Assembly (NCBI GenBank): GCA_046347625.1
Contig: JAXMFU010000003.1
Span: 1,213,902 to 1,277,901 of the forward strand
Length of the DNA stretch: 64,000 nt
Origin: CAIMUS01 sp046347625
GTDB lineage: Bacteria > Pseudomonadota > Gammaproteobacteria > Competibacterales > Competibacteraceae
Direction: 5' to 3'
Under the pieces are notes generated by a model. That model worked only from the letters and a program-made list of their open reading frames with translations. It was not told the origin of the DNA and ran no database searches. This document shows positions 35,467 through 44,685 of the stretch, in pieces; the stretch's first letter is position 1, and each line of letters opens with the position of its first letter. The translations under genes and the position numbers were made by a program.

Positions 35467-35829
35467 TCATTGCTGATTTTGAGCAGGTTCTTTCACGGTT
35501 GGGGCCAGTGACAGCGCCGCAGCCCGCAACGAGAACAGAATCTGGATCCAGGCATCCCGCTGCACCAGGTGGGCATGTTCCCAATGGGTTGCCAGTCCGA
35601 TCAAGGCCCGCCATTCCTCCGGTTTGATCTGCAACAGATGGACCAGGTCCTGGGTACTTGCCAGATCGCGCAGTCCTCGCGGGAGATCATAGCGGCCACG
35701 GATGACCTCCAGGGGGTTCTCTACCACATACGGATCCGGGCCAGGTTCTCTCACTTCGCCTGCCAGATAGCCCATAGAAACCCCCAAGGCGTCAACCAGA
35801 CGCTGTTTGGCCGCATGGACGGCTGCCAT
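35467..35829 (-). CDS. Probable truncated XRE-like regulator
   Basis: A 120-residue protein of uncertain kind. The start (KQRLVDALGVSMGYLAGEVR) resembles the end of a HTH_XRE domain (xxLADALGVSxDYLxGE), after which a linker and helical segment (LLQIKPEEWRALIGLATHWE) follow. The first HTH helices are missing, so this may be a 5'-truncated phage-type regulator, or the true start is upstream. It is divergent from the primase-helicase, a common place for an ICE repressor. Low certainty. Confidence 0.4.
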   Translation of the reverse strand: MAAVHAAKQRLVDALGVSMGYLAGEVREPGPDPYVVENPLEVIRGRYDLPRGLRDLASTQDLVHLLQIKPEEWRALIGLATHWEHAHLVQRDAWIQILFSLRAAALSLAPTVKEPAQNQQ

Positions 35830-36069
35830 GGCGAAGCGTCGCTGATCTACAACCTGATGGCTGCCTGATGCAGCCTGAGTTCTCGGTACTACCGGCTATA
35901 ACAATAACGCTCTCTGGACTGCAAGCTCGACTTGGAGTCCGCCTACTATGGTGGACTCGCTGACCGAACGCGGAAACGGGAAAGCCAGCGCCTTCAGTGA
36001 ACCGCCATGCTAATCCTGATTGCGGCACGGACGCCATAGTACCCAGGCATGCCACGAAGTCGCCCTGGG

Positions 36070-36100
36070 AAAGAAAAAGCCGGCTGGGGGACAGCCGGCT
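36070..36100 (-). terminator. Rho-independent terminator (minus-strand sense)
   Basis: A perfect 8-bp stem AGCCGGCT / AGCCGGCT with a 7-base loop. On the minus strand it is followed by TTTTTCTTT. It would stop leftward antisense transcription coming from the primase-helicase gene towards 35829. Confidence 0.65.
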
Positions 36101-36169
36101 CAATAGAGACAGAAACGTTAAGGTGTTTCCAACGTGGGAAATGATACCGAAGCATCCATTGTCAGGTCT

Positions 36170-39010
36170 ATGACCGCCACTCCTTTTTATTATGAACCGC
36201 CAGGGCGCACGGAAGTGGAGGCCCGTCTGCGGGCGGCATTGCAACAGGCAGGACAACCCTACGAAGGGCCGCTCCGCGGCGATGACTTTATCCGTTATGG
36301 CGACAAGGGTGGAAACCGGCCCTACTGGCTGATCGTGCACTGGCTAAGCAACAACCATCTGGCGGCCGTCTTCGGCGATTGGCGACAGGGATCACGGCAC
36401 GAATTCAAGTCCTGGGCCAACGGCGCCGCCCCCTCTCAACGGGAAATTGCCAAATTACAACGCGAACTGGAACAACGTCAGCACGAACGAGAGGCGGCCG
36501 TCGTTAGCAGGCAGGCACAAGCCGCCAGACTGGCGGCTGATCTGTGGGAACATTTGCCGATCTCCGACCACCATCCGTATCTGGAAGCTAAGCAGGTTCC
36601 GGCGTTGGGATTACGCGTTGGCCATGACGAGCAGGGCCGCGGTCCCTGTCTGGTCGTTCCGCTACGGACCTTAAGCGGCAGACTTAGCAGCTTACAGTTC
36701 ATCTATCCTGATGGTCGTAAGCGCTTTTTACCGGGTGGTGCCAAAAAAGGCGCATTCCATCTCCTGGGGGAGATAGATCCGACCGGCCTGCTGTACCTGG
36801 CGGAGGGCTATGCCACGGCCGCCAGTCTGCATCTGGCCACCCATCAACCCGTGGTCGTGGCCTTCGACGCCGGTAATCTGGCAGCGGTGGTGGCGGCACT
36901 CAGACGTATCTATCCTGATGTCCGGTTGGTACTGGCGGCGGATAACGATCAATGGAAGGCCGCTGAAATCGGCCCGGGCGGCCACCCCAAGGGTAATACC
37001 GGGGTCGCGAAAGCCATGGCCGTAGCCCGGCAGTATGGCGCCGCGCTGGCGGTACCCGATTTCACCGGTCTGGATACCCGTGACCAGCCGACAGACTTCA
37101 ACGACCTGGCACGGCTGGCCGGGCTGGAGGAAGTCAGACGACAGGTAGAGCAGGCGACAGATCCGGCTCTGATCAAGATCGGCCCCTATTCGGTTGAGGA
37201 AGGATGCCTGACCTACTGGAAGGAAACCCAACACGGGGTGACGGCGGTACGCCTGGGTAATTTTAAGGCCCGCATCGCCGCCGAAATCGTGCTCGATGAT
37301 GGTGCCGAGCAACGGCGCCGGATCGAACTGAAGGGGCGCCTGGACAACGGCACGCCGTTGCCCCCGGTGACCATCCCGGCAAGTCAGTTTGCCGGGATGA
37401 ACTGGGTGCTGGCACAGTGGGGGTCGGCCGCAGTCATTACGGCCGGTCAGACCATCAAAGATCATATCCGCTGTGCCATCCAGTGGCTCAGCAACGGCCA
37501 GGTTGCCCGACGCTCGGTATTCGAGCATACCGGCTGGCGGCGGATTGACGATGCCTGGGTCTATCTGTGTCAGGGCGGTGCGATCGGCGCTACGGGTTGG
37601 TTGCCGGGCTACAACGTGGAGTTACCCGGCCCTCTGCAAGATTACCGGTTGACTCTGTCCACCTACCCTGCCGCCGCCATCCGCGCCTCGCTGCACCTGT
37701 TGACTGTGGCCTCTCTGGAAATCGCGGCCCCGCTCTTCCTCGCCACCTACCGGGCCTTGCTGGGCGAGGCCTTACCGGTGGACTTTTCATTGTTCCTCGC
37801 CGGTACCACCGGGACCCGGAAAAGTGAAATCGCCGCGATCGTTCAGGCGCACTTCGGCTCAGCCTGGCATGGGCGCCACCTGCCGGCCGCCTGGTCCTCC
37901 ACCAGCAACAGTCTGGAACGACAGGCCTTCCTGATCAAAGACGCCGTGCTGACGGTCGATGATTTCTGTCCCGGTGGCAATACCCTGGAAATTGCTCGGT
38001 TTCATCGGGAAGCAGACCGTCTGTTGCGGGCACAGGGCAATCGCTCCGGGCGGGCCCGGTTAAATCCCGATGGGGGTCTACGGCCGGTCTACCACCCCCG
38101 CGGCCTGATTCTGGCCACCGGTGAAGATCTGCCGCGTGGCCAATCGCTTCGGGGCCGGATGCTGGTGCTGGAGTTCGCCCCCGATACCATCGATCTGGCG
38201 GTATTGAGCGAACTGCAGGATTACGCCGTCAATGGCTGGCTGGCGAATTCGGCTGGCACCTTCTGCCACTGGCTGGCTCCCCGTCTCGATGAACTGAAAA
38301 CGGCCCTGCCGATCCGCCAGCGAGAACTGCGTAACCAGCTTGCTCAGGGCCAGACGCATGCACGGTTGCCGGATATCGTAGCCAGTTTGGTGGCAACCGC
38401 TGAAGTGGTGGCGGTGTTTGCGGCGGATTACGGCCTGGATCTGGGTGCTGACTGGTTATCCCGATTAAAGACGGCGCTGCTCGCCAATGGTCAGGCACAA
38501 GCACCGTTGCAGGCCACCGAGGATCCGGCCAGCCGCTTTGTGCAGCTTATTCAGGCGGCACTGGCCAGCGGCTGGGCCCATGTGTTGCCACTGGACGGAA
38601 TGCCGCCCGGCATGAACACGGATATGACGGCGCTGGGCTGGCAGCGACGGAGCTATGGTGCCGGCGAATTCCGGCGTGAGGAGTGGATCCCACAGGGAAG
38701 TTGCATTGGCCGATTTAAAGACGACAACCTTTATTTGGAACCGGAAGCGGCTTATGCCATGGCACAGCGGCTGGCCAGTGAACAGACCCAACCTTTACCG
38801 ATAGCGCTGCATACCTTGATCAAAGCGCTGGCCTACAAGGGGTATCTGTTATCCAGAAACGAAAGCCGCTTTACCGTGCAGTTGCGCTTGCCGGATGGCA
38901 GTCGGCCGCGCTTCCTGCATCTTGCCTTACCCAATGTCCGGACGACCTATGACATTACTGGTGACACTGGTGACAGTGGTGACAAAGAGACTCAAGTTAT
39001 TGATGACTAA
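36170..39010 (+). CDS. Toprim primase-DUF927 helicase replication protein
   Basis: About 946 residues. The N-terminal half has a primase-like region ending in a Toprim domain: LLYLAEGYATAASLH (catalytic Glu) and VRLVLAADNDQ (DxD type). The C-terminal half is a DUF927-type NTPase with Walker A AGTTGTRKSEIAA and Walker B AVLTVDDFCPGG. Such proteins prime and drive replication of plasmids and ICEs. The last ~20 residues (ITGDTGDSGDKE) are encoded by the first iteron array. Start at ATG 36170, or GTG 36134. It heads the regulatory block. Confidence 0.87.
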   Translation: MTATPFYYEPPGRTEVEARLRAALQQAGQPYEGPLRGDDFIRYGDKGGNRPYWLIVHWLSNNHLAAVFGDWRQGSRHEFKSWANGAAPSQREIAKLQRELEQRQHEREAAVVSRQAQAARLAADLWEHLPISDHHPYLEAKQVPALGLRVGHDEQGRGPCLVVPLRTLSGRLSSLQFIYPDGRKRFLPGGAKKGAFHLLGEIDPTGLLYLAEGYATAASLHLATHQPVVVAFDAGNLAAVVAALRRIYPDVRLVLAADNDQWKAAEIGPGGHPKGNTGVAKAMAVARQYGAALAVPDFTGLDTRDQPTDFNDLARLAGLEEVRRQVEQATDPALIKIGPYSVEEGCLTYWKETQHGVTAVRLGNFKARIAAEIVLDDGAEQRRRIELKGRLDNGTPLPPVTIPASQFAGMNWVLAQWGSAAVITAGQTIKDHIRCAIQWLSNGQVARRSVFEHTGWRRIDDAWVYLCQGGAIGATGWLPGYNVELPGPLQDYRLTLSTYPAAAIRASLHLLTVASLEIAAPLFLATYRALLGEALPVDFSLFLAGTTGTRKSEIAAIVQAHFGSAWHGRHLPAAWSSTSNSLERQAFLIKDAVLTVDDFCPGGNTLEIARFHREADRLLRAQGNRSGRARLNPDGGLRPVYHPRGLILATGEDLPRGQSLRGRMLVLEFAPDTIDLAVLSELQDYAVNGWLANSAGTFCHWLAPRLDELKTALPIRQRELRNQLAQGQTHARLPDIVASLVATAEVVAVFAADYGLDLGADWLSRLKTALLANGQAQAPLQATEDPASRFVQLIQAALASGWAHVLPLDGMPPGMNTDMTALGWQRRSYGAGEFRREEWIPQGSCIGRFKDDNLYLEPEAAYAMAQRLASEQTQPLPIALHTLIKALAYKGYLLSRNESRFTVQLRLPDGSRPRFLHLALPNVRTTYDITGDTGDSGDKETQVIDD

Positions 39011-39075
39011 TAGGAAAAACGTGTCACCAGTCGTGGTGACAGAACGACCCTCAGTGGTGACAGTGGTGACAGAAC
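38958..39075. repeat. Iteron-like array 1 (GGTGACA motifs)
   Basis: A 118-bp array with seven GGTGACA heptamers, six direct and one inverted (TGTCACC). The runs are spaced at 9 bp (TGGTGACACTGGTGACAG). It overlaps the end of the primase-helicase gene. An almost identical 118-bp array lies 264 bp downstream. Heptamers at sub-helical spacing next to a replication gene suggest an origin or a protein-binding control region. Confidence 0.8.
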
Positions 39076-39524
39076 GGCCACTGGCGCAGGTTCTGTCACC
39101 CCAATGGCACCCATGTCATCATGAATGCCGCAGAGCCGTGCAGGGGTAGCGGCTGGATAGCCGGTCGGCCAGAGGATCCTACAGCGTGCATTAATAACTC
39201 GCTGGACAGCCTATGAAATCACTGGTGACACTGGTGACAGTGGTGACAAAGAGGCTTAAGTTATTGATAAAAATAGAAAAAGTTTGTCACCAGTCGTGGT
39301 GACAGAACTTTCCCAAGTGGTGACAGTGGTGACAGAACGACTCCCGTCATGGGCCCTGGCAGCACCGGCTGTTTCGAGGGATGACAGCCAGGCCGTTGAG
39401 AAATCAGGAAAAGCTGGAGCCGTCACCACTGTCACCAGCAAGCTGGGAGATACTCTGGCAAGAGCGTGGTGAGAGGTGTACTACCGGTAAGTGAGCCACA
39501 CGATAACAGGTAATTCTTAACTTG
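39011..39524. promoter_or_regulatory. Non-coding region with iterons between replication and activator genes
   Basis: About 510 bp without a gene. It contains the end of array 1, all of array 2, an AT-rich stretch inside each array (AAGTTATTGAT) and further TGTCACC motifs at 39092 and 39421-39436. An oriV, oriT or promoter control region for acaB is likely. Confidence 0.55.
39222..39339. repeat. Iteron-like array 2 (GGTGACA motifs)
   Basis: Second 118-bp array, same number, order and spacing of heptamers as array 1, with point differences in the spacers. This copy is entirely non-coding. Confidence 0.8.
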
Positions 39525-40259
39525 ATGAACGACCATGGGAGACCAAGTTTGACAAAAGCATCACTGTCTTCTTCATCCCCCGGTCCGCTGCAAGGCGAGA
39601 CCCGGTTACCCTTACAGACCCGATATGCCCAGCTATTGGTGCTCGGGCGGTCCGGCGACGGCCACCCCGCTATCATCGGCCTGCTCCGTTTCAGTGCCTT
39701 ACTGCGCGACGTCCATACTCAGGCGGCGCAGGGAGATCCTTATGCGGAATGGTGGCTACTTAAGGTGGAACAGGCCCTGAATCAGGCCTATGAAGAACTG
39801 GTGGCGGCCCAGCAACGGTTGCAGGCTCAGTTCGCGGCGGCGCCGTTCCAGGTGGACATGCCGACTTCCACCGCACCGGTATGGGTGCCATTACAGTTTT
39901 CCAGCCCGCAGGCATTTCGAGGCGCGGCCCTGCTGGCCGAATTCGATAAGGTCGCCGTGGCGATTCTGACTGCCGGTCACCATGGGTTGGTGACCCGCGA
40001 GGCGGAAAGACGGCTGTTATCCCAGACCGGGCACTACGTGCGTCGTGCCTTCGCCAGCATCATTGGCTATCGGGCGCTGGGTTTGACCCGCGCCGATCTG
40101 GAACAGGATAACGACAAGGCCCGCCAGGCACGGCAAAAGATGGGGGCTCTCCCAGAAGCCGTGTTCACAGGGTCCCAGCGGGCCCAATACGGACCCCGCC
40201 GGGTATTGAGCCTGAAGCCTAAAGCGGGGATACCATCTACTCCAGGGGGAAATAAATGA
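39525..40259 (+). CDS. AcaB-like ICE regulator (TIGR03761, PFL_4669 family)
   Basis: About 244 residues. The segment PAIIGLLRFSALLRDVHTQA then GDPYAEWWLLKVEQAL is the signature of the PFL_4669 (TIGR03761/AcaB) family. Family members in IncC plasmids act with AcaCD as activators of transfer genes. The gene overlaps the FlhD-like gene by four bases (ATGA), and the FlhC-like gene is coupled the same way, giving an acaB-acaD-acaC type operon. The C-terminus is basic and disordered. Regulatory role is inferred from family and neighbours. Confidence 0.8.
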   Translation: MNDHGRPSLTKASLSSSSPGPLQGETRLPLQTRYAQLLVLGRSGDGHPAIIGLLRFSALLRDVHTQAAQGDPYAEWWLLKVEQALNQAYEELVAAQQRLQAQFAAAPFQVDMPTSTAPVWVPLQFSSPQAFRGAALLAEFDKVAVAILTAGHHGLVTREAERRLLSQTGHYVRRAFASIIGYRALGLTRADLEQDNDKARQARQKMGALPEAVFTGSQRAQYGPRRVLSLKPKAGIPSTPGGNK

Positions 40260-40894
40260 TGAGCTTGCCAAATTCTCAACCTGTACTCAGCACTATTTCA
40301 ACCATGACCGACGCCCGCGATCTGGTCGAGTTGAATTATCGTTATCTGGTACTGGCCCGGGAACTGGGCCATACCGCACCGCTTCAGGCGGAGATCTGGC
40401 TGGGTCTTGCTGTCGAGGCGTCCCGGCGATTGGGGGATCTGACCTTATCCCAGGTCCGAGATCTGACTGAGCAAACCGGCGTCCTGGTCTTTGCCGCTCA
40501 GTTCGCCCCGGCTTTCTGGCAAACCGTCCCGCTGGGGATCGAGGAGGAAGACCCGGTCTCCGGCAGCCACGCGGCGGGTTTATCCGAACGCCAGCACGCA
40601 GCACTTTTCGACCTGAGCTATCAGTATCTGATTCAGGGCCGGGAACTGAGCCGCCGCGATCCGCTGCCCGCAGAAATCCACCTGGGAATTCCGGCCGATG
40701 TCGTACCGCGCCTGGCGGGGTTATCGCTGACACAATTGCGGCAACTGGCCAGCCAACCGGGTGCGCTGAGGTTTAAGGCTCGATTCGGTCCCCGTTTCTG
40801 GCAGGCGCTACCAACCGCTACGGTGCGGGGCGCCGAGGCCCTCTCCGTTCTGAGACTGCGGGCGGCCTTGCTGGCCGCCGCGGGTGACCGATGA
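40256..40894 (+). CDS. FlhD/AcaD-like activator with two tandem FlhD units
   Basis: A 212-residue protein built from two FlhD-like units, residues ~20-92 and ~114-186. Both carry the same pattern: LVELNYRYLVLARELG / LFDLSYQYLIQGRELS, then EIWLGLAVEASRRLGDLTL / EIHLGIPADVVPRLAGLSL and QFAPAFWQT / RFGPRFWQA. FlhD is normally ~115 residues and works as FlhD4C2. In SXT and IncC elements the homologues SetD/AcaD turn on conjugation genes. A single chain with two units would halve the number of subunits needed. AGGGGGAAATAA precedes the ATG. Confidence 0.82.
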   Translation: MMSLPNSQPVLSTISTMTDARDLVELNYRYLVLARELGHTAPLQAEIWLGLAVEASRRLGDLTLSQVRDLTEQTGVLVFAAQFAPAFWQTVPLGIEEEDPVSGSHAAGLSERQHAALFDLSYQYLIQGRELSRRDPLPAEIHLGIPADVVPRLAGLSLTQLRQLASQPGALRFKARFGPRFWQALPTATVRGAEALSVLRLRAALLAAAGDR

Positions 40895-41994
40895 ACCGCG
40901 GCGGTAGATTGACGCTGGCCGCGTGCCAACAGGTGCGGCTGGCGGTCACACTGATCGATCTGGGTGCCCGCCGGGTCCTGGTGCAGCATCTCACCCGCTT
41001 GCCGCGCACGGCGTTGCGGCCGCTGTATCGGGACCTACGCCGGCCGGCACCGGGTGGACCCTTGCCGAGCCAACTGGCGGCTTGCGTGCAACCGCGGCGC
41101 CGGCAATTACACGCCACCCTGTTCGCTGCACTGTATCAGCGGCAGGCAACCACGGTGACCGTGGACCCGACCGCCCTGGTCCAGGACTATCAACGCTATC
41201 AGCCGTTCGCCCCGTCGGAACGGCAACGGCTGGATCTGAGCACCGCCTGGCTGGTGGCACAGGCGCTCAGTGCTGACTGGCTGCGGCTACAGCCGTGTGC
41301 ACAGTGCGGCGCGCCCAGCCTGGTGGCTACGGTGGCGGTCGTCGCCCGCTGCGGCGTCTGTGGCGAGCGCCAGACCGCGCAATCGGCACCGCGGTCGGCC
41401 CGACCGGTAACGGCCGAGCCGGAACGGGCGTTGCCACCGGCCGGCATCCGCAGCCTGGCCGATTGCCAAGCGCTGGAGCTGGCAGTCACCTTGGTAAACC
41501 TGGGTCTACGGGGAGTGCTGGTGCAATTGGCAACCGGCCTTTCCGGTCATGCTATCGCAGCGCTCTACCGCTCTATTCACGGTCGGCCGCCGCCGGCCGG
41601 ACCGCTGCCGGCGGGTACCGGCTCGCTGCTGCGTCGTTCCCGGCAACACCTGCATGCCGCTTTATTGGCAGTGCTGTACCAGCACGGCCACACACCGCCT
41701 GGCAGTGGCGGGATTGATTACCCGCGGTTGATCCAGGCCTATCAGGTGTATTGCCAGCTGGCACCCGCCACCGCCTACCGGCTGGATAGCAATGACGCCT
41801 GGGTGATCGCACGGGATCTGAGCGCCCGCCTGGCCTATCTGAGTGCCTGCCCGGACTGTGCCACTCCCTTCCTGCGGTTGGCCGATGCCAGCCGACTTCC
41901 TCAATGCCCTGCCTGTACGCTGGTGCGGCCTATTGCTATCCGGCCGGGCACGCGACAAACAGGTTTAAAACCCCGGGCTTTCCTGACAGGGTAA
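40891..41994 (+). CDS. FlhC/AcaC-like activator with two tandem FlhC units
   Basis: A 367-residue protein with two complete FlhC-like units. Unit one (about 8-160) has QVRLAVTLIDLGARRVLVQ and a zinc site C136/C139/C154/C157; unit two (about 190-345) has ALELAVTLVNLGLRGVLVQ and C320/C323/C339/C342. FlhC is normally ~190 residues with one four-cysteine site. The gene overlaps the FlhD-like gene by four bases. The pair is the probable SetCD/AcaCD-type master activator of the element. The matched duplication in both partners is unusual. Downstream begins the traF-traH-traG operon. Confidence 0.85.
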   Translation: MNRGGRLTLAACQQVRLAVTLIDLGARRVLVQHLTRLPRTALRPLYRDLRRPAPGGPLPSQLAACVQPRRRQLHATLFAALYQRQATTVTVDPTALVQDYQRYQPFAPSERQRLDLSTAWLVAQALSADWLRLQPCAQCGAPSLVATVAVVARCGVCGERQTAQSAPRSARPVTAEPERALPPAGIRSLADCQALELAVTLVNLGLRGVLVQLATGLSGHAIAALYRSIHGRPPPAGPLPAGTGSLLRRSRQHLHAALLAVLYQHGHTPPGSGGIDYPRLIQAYQVYCQLAPATAYRLDSNDAWVIARDLSARLAYLSACPDCATPFLRLADASRLPQCPACTLVRPIAIRPGTRQTGLKPRAFLTG

Positions 41995-42045
41995 ATCCTG
42001 GCGCCATGGCACACTGCGCTCAGGCCGAATGCTGCGGGTATCACC

Positions 42046-42617
42046 ATGGGGTATCGTCGAAGGCTGTTTGCGATAGGTCTGCTGGTCGCCGGCGGCGGTA
42101 GCGCCGAACCGGGGTTCTACGAGCGGAATGCCGAGGGCTGGTTCTGGTATCGGGAGCCGCCACCCGCGGTGGAACCGACGCCGGAATTGCCGGAACCGCC
42201 AACCCCCCCGGCGGTGCCGCCCCCCGCGGAAGCGGCTGCCCGTACAACACCAGCGCTCGCACCGCTGTCGGCCGCCTGGTTCCGTGCTAACCTGGAACGC
42301 TACCGGGATGCGGCCATCGACGACCCGACACCGGTGAATATCACGGCCTGGTTGTATCTGCAGCGGGTGGCACTGGATAAAGCCAGCCGCTTCAGCGAGG
42401 CCACCCAGCGGGCCGTGCTGCCAGATCCCTGGCTTGACGAGACGGTGCGACGGCCGCTGGCCACCTTCGCTGCCAACACGCTGTCCTACCAGGCGGCACA
42501 GGCCACCGAGACCGTGTTGCGCCAGCTAGCGCGGCTGGCCGGGCTCTGGTTCTTCTATCGCGCCGATTGTCTCCACTGCCACCAGCAAGCGGCCGTGTTG
42601 GAGGCGCTGGAACGGCA
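42046..42617 (+). pseudogene. traF: traF pilus-assembly protein, N-terminal part
   Basis: The first ~190 codons of TraF: signal peptide (MGYRRRLFAIGLLVAGGGSA), PGFYERNAEGWFWYREPP typical of TraF, a Pro-rich linker, then LARLAGLWFFYRADCLHCHQ, the thioredoxin-like CLHC motif. The frame runs into nested MITEs at 42618 and stops at 42645. TraF is a periplasmic protein needed for F-type pilus assembly. Confidence 0.87.
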
Positions 42618-42851
42618 GGGTAGTGTTCCAGAAGTGTTGTTGTGACAGATCGGAGGCGTTCAGATCAATCCTCTTCTCCATACCATTAACCAGGATTTAC
42701 GCAAACTGTCATTCCCGCGTAAGCGGGAATCCAGACGCTTGCCCTCCATGGCGGCTGGATTCCGGCGTCCCAGCCGGAATGACAGTGGTGAGTTGCTTAG
42801 CTAAAGGGTATTTTCGTAAGTCCTGTCAACAACACTTTCGGAACACTACCC
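42618..42851. mobile_element. MITE inside traF, itself carrying a second MITE
   Basis: The outer element has imperfect terminal inverted repeats of about 28 bp (GGGTAGTGTTCCAGAAGTG at 42618; its counterpart ends CACTACCC at 42851). A MITE of the CAGGACTTACGC family lies within it at 42691-42825. Without the inner element the outer one would be only ~95 bp. A target duplication is not clear. Confidence 0.8.
42691..42825. mobile_element. 135-bp MITE, 'CAGGACTTACGC' family, copy 2
   Basis: Begins CAGGATTTACGC and ends CGTAAGTCCTG, with interior very similar to 30968-31105 (GTCATTCCCGCGTAAGCGGG, CCGGAATGACAG). Flanks TTAAC and TCAAC may be a 5-bp target duplication with one change. It is nested in another MITE within traF. 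Confidence 0.85.
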
Positions 42852-43215
42852 TATCGCCTTGGATGGCCAGCCGCTGCCGACAGGCCAGTACCCGCACTAC
42901 GTTACCGATGCCGGCCAGGCCCAGGCGCTGGGGGTAATAGCGACCCCAGCGCTCTTTCTGGTTCGACCGGAGCCACGCGATATCCTCCCGCTCGGCCAGG
43001 GTGCGCTCTCTCTCGATCAACTCGCCCAGCGGATGCTGCTGCTGGCCGCCGCTCGCGGCTGGATTACCCCCACCGACTATCAGCGGACCCGCCCGTTACA
43101 CACCGACCGGTCCCTGCTCACCGCTGGCACCGAGATCCCGGTGTCAGTTCTGGAAGATCCCGTGCAACTGGTCGCCTGGCTGCGACAGCAGGCGGCGCAA
43201 GGTGAAACCCCATGA
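42852..43215 (+). pseudogene. traF: traF pilus-assembly protein, C-terminal part
   Basis: Continues the TraF frame after the MITEs: IALDGQPLPTGQYPHYVTDA, then ALGVIATPALFLVRPEP with the cis-Pro loop (TPALFLV) of the thioredoxin fold, and helices with LDQLAQRMLLLAA. The downstream frame is in phase with the N-terminal part. The stop overlaps the traH start by four bases. Confidence 0.87.
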
Positions 43216-44663
43216 GGACTATCCATCGACCAATGGGCTCACCGGCCGGCCGCTGTAACCCTCCAGGGTGGGTGAGGTGGATCCAGTGGGTCTGGCTGGG
43301 CGTGTGGTTCGTCACACCCGTCAGCGCCGACCTGCAGGGAGAAATGGATACCCTGTTCGGCTCCCTGCTCAACACCAACGCCCCGACCGCCTACCAGGGG
43401 CAACGCCGCGGCGTGTTGAGCGCGGGCTCGCTGGCCATGCGCAGTCGGATCATGAATCCCAGTCTGGCGACCTTCACGCCGCCGTCCTGGCGGGGTGGCT
43501 GTGGTGGCATCGACCTGTATGCCGGCTCGTTCTCTTTTATTTCCGCCGATGAGTTCACCCAATTGCTGCGCTCCATCGCCGCCAACGCCTCGGGTTACGC
43601 CTTCGAACTGGCCATGAATGCGATGTGCCCTTCCTGCATGCAGGAAATGCAGCGCTTGTCCAACATCGTGCGGGAACTCAGCCAGAACCTGACCGATTCC
43701 TGCCAGGCGGCACAGTGGCTGGTCAATAACACGGTGGGTGCGGCCGTTGGTCAGCAACAGACGGAATCCGGTCTGATTGCCCAGGGGGTTGGCCAGGTCG
43801 CTGATGCCTTGGAGGCCTTACGGCCACGGGATCGGGTCAGTCCCAGCAAGAAAGCGAACGATGCCGCTCCCGAAACGGTGGATCAGGCGATCAAGGGCAA
43901 TGTCGTCTGGAAACTCCTTAAAACCCGGAATGCCAGCAGTTGGTTCCGTTTCGGCGATGATGCGCTGCTGGAGGCGATCATGAGCGTCACCGGCACCTTT
44001 ATCGTCGGCGACATTCCACCGGGCGGAGAAGACCATACCCGGCAGGCGGTCGAGCCAACCCTGACCTTAAAAGATGTACTGTATGGCGCCCGCGCCGGTG
44101 TTCCTGTCACGCTGTGGCGCTGTCGCGATCCGGAACGACCCCACGATGCCGATCGCTGCCTGCTCCTGCAGGCGGAAAATATAGATCTTAAAGGGATGAA
44201 TCAGCGGGTCCGCGAGGTATTGCTTGGCACCGGCAATCAGCCGGGGCTGGTCGCCAAATGGCGTCTCAATGTGGCTGCCAGTGATCCAGAAAAGGCCCTG
44301 ATGGAACTGACCCCCTTGGCGGGGATGATCCGCAACCTGGCGATCAACAGTGAAGGGGCCGCCTTACACTTGGCCGAGGAAGCTGCACCGGTCATCGCCC
44401 TGGAATTGACGGTACGTGTCGTGGATGACCTGATCCGGGCCGTGCGACTGGCGGCGGCATTGCAGCAGCAGTCCCTGGGACCCCGGATGGAGGCCCAACT
44501 GGACCGGGTCAGCCGCGATCTCGCCGCCGAGCGCCAGGCCGTACAGGAGGCGCGCAGTCGCGCCGGGGATCTCGCCCAGTTTTATCTGAATCTGCTGGCG
44601 GCATTGCGCGATAGTCGCTATCTGGCGGAGCCGTCGGCGGTCCACCGCGAGCGGAAAGACTAA
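43212..44663 (+). CDS. traH: Conjugal transfer protein TraH
   Basis: A 483-residue TraH with an N-terminal signal sequence (VRWIQWVWLGVWFVTPVSA), then DLQGEMDTLFGSLLN, the cysteine pair and motif WRGGCGGIDLYAGSFSFI, and NAMCPSCMQEMQRLSNI. TraH is a periplasmic/outer-membrane part of the F-type pilus assembly apparatus, working with TraF and TraG. It overlaps traF and lies 22 bp before traG. No frame disruption is seen. Confidence 0.93.
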   Translation: MRTIHRPMGSPAGRCNPPGWVRWIQWVWLGVWFVTPVSADLQGEMDTLFGSLLNTNAPTAYQGQRRGVLSAGSLAMRSRIMNPSLATFTPPSWRGGCGGIDLYAGSFSFISADEFTQLLRSIAANASGYAFELAMNAMCPSCMQEMQRLSNIVRELSQNLTDSCQAAQWLVNNTVGAAVGQQQTESGLIAQGVGQVADALEALRPRDRVSPSKKANDAAPETVDQAIKGNVVWKLLKTRNASSWFRFGDDALLEAIMSVTGTFIVGDIPPGGEDHTRQAVEPTLTLKDVLYGARAGVPVTLWRCRDPERPHDADRCLLLQAENIDLKGMNQRVREVLLGTGNQPGLVAKWRLNVAASDPEKALMELTPLAGMIRNLAINSEGAALHLAEEAAPVIALELTVRVVDDLIRAVRLAAALQQQSLGPRMEAQLDRVSRDLAAERQAVQEARSRAGDLAQFYLNLLAALRDSRYLAEPSAVHRERKD

Positions 44664-44685
44664 GTCCGCGCGTTCTCAACCCGTC

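Noticed and set aside
38950..39440. Repeated GGTGACA units looked at first like a CRISPR array.
   Set aside because: Units are only 7-9 bp, with no 25-35 bp spacers and no cas genes; two duplicated blocks fit iterons.
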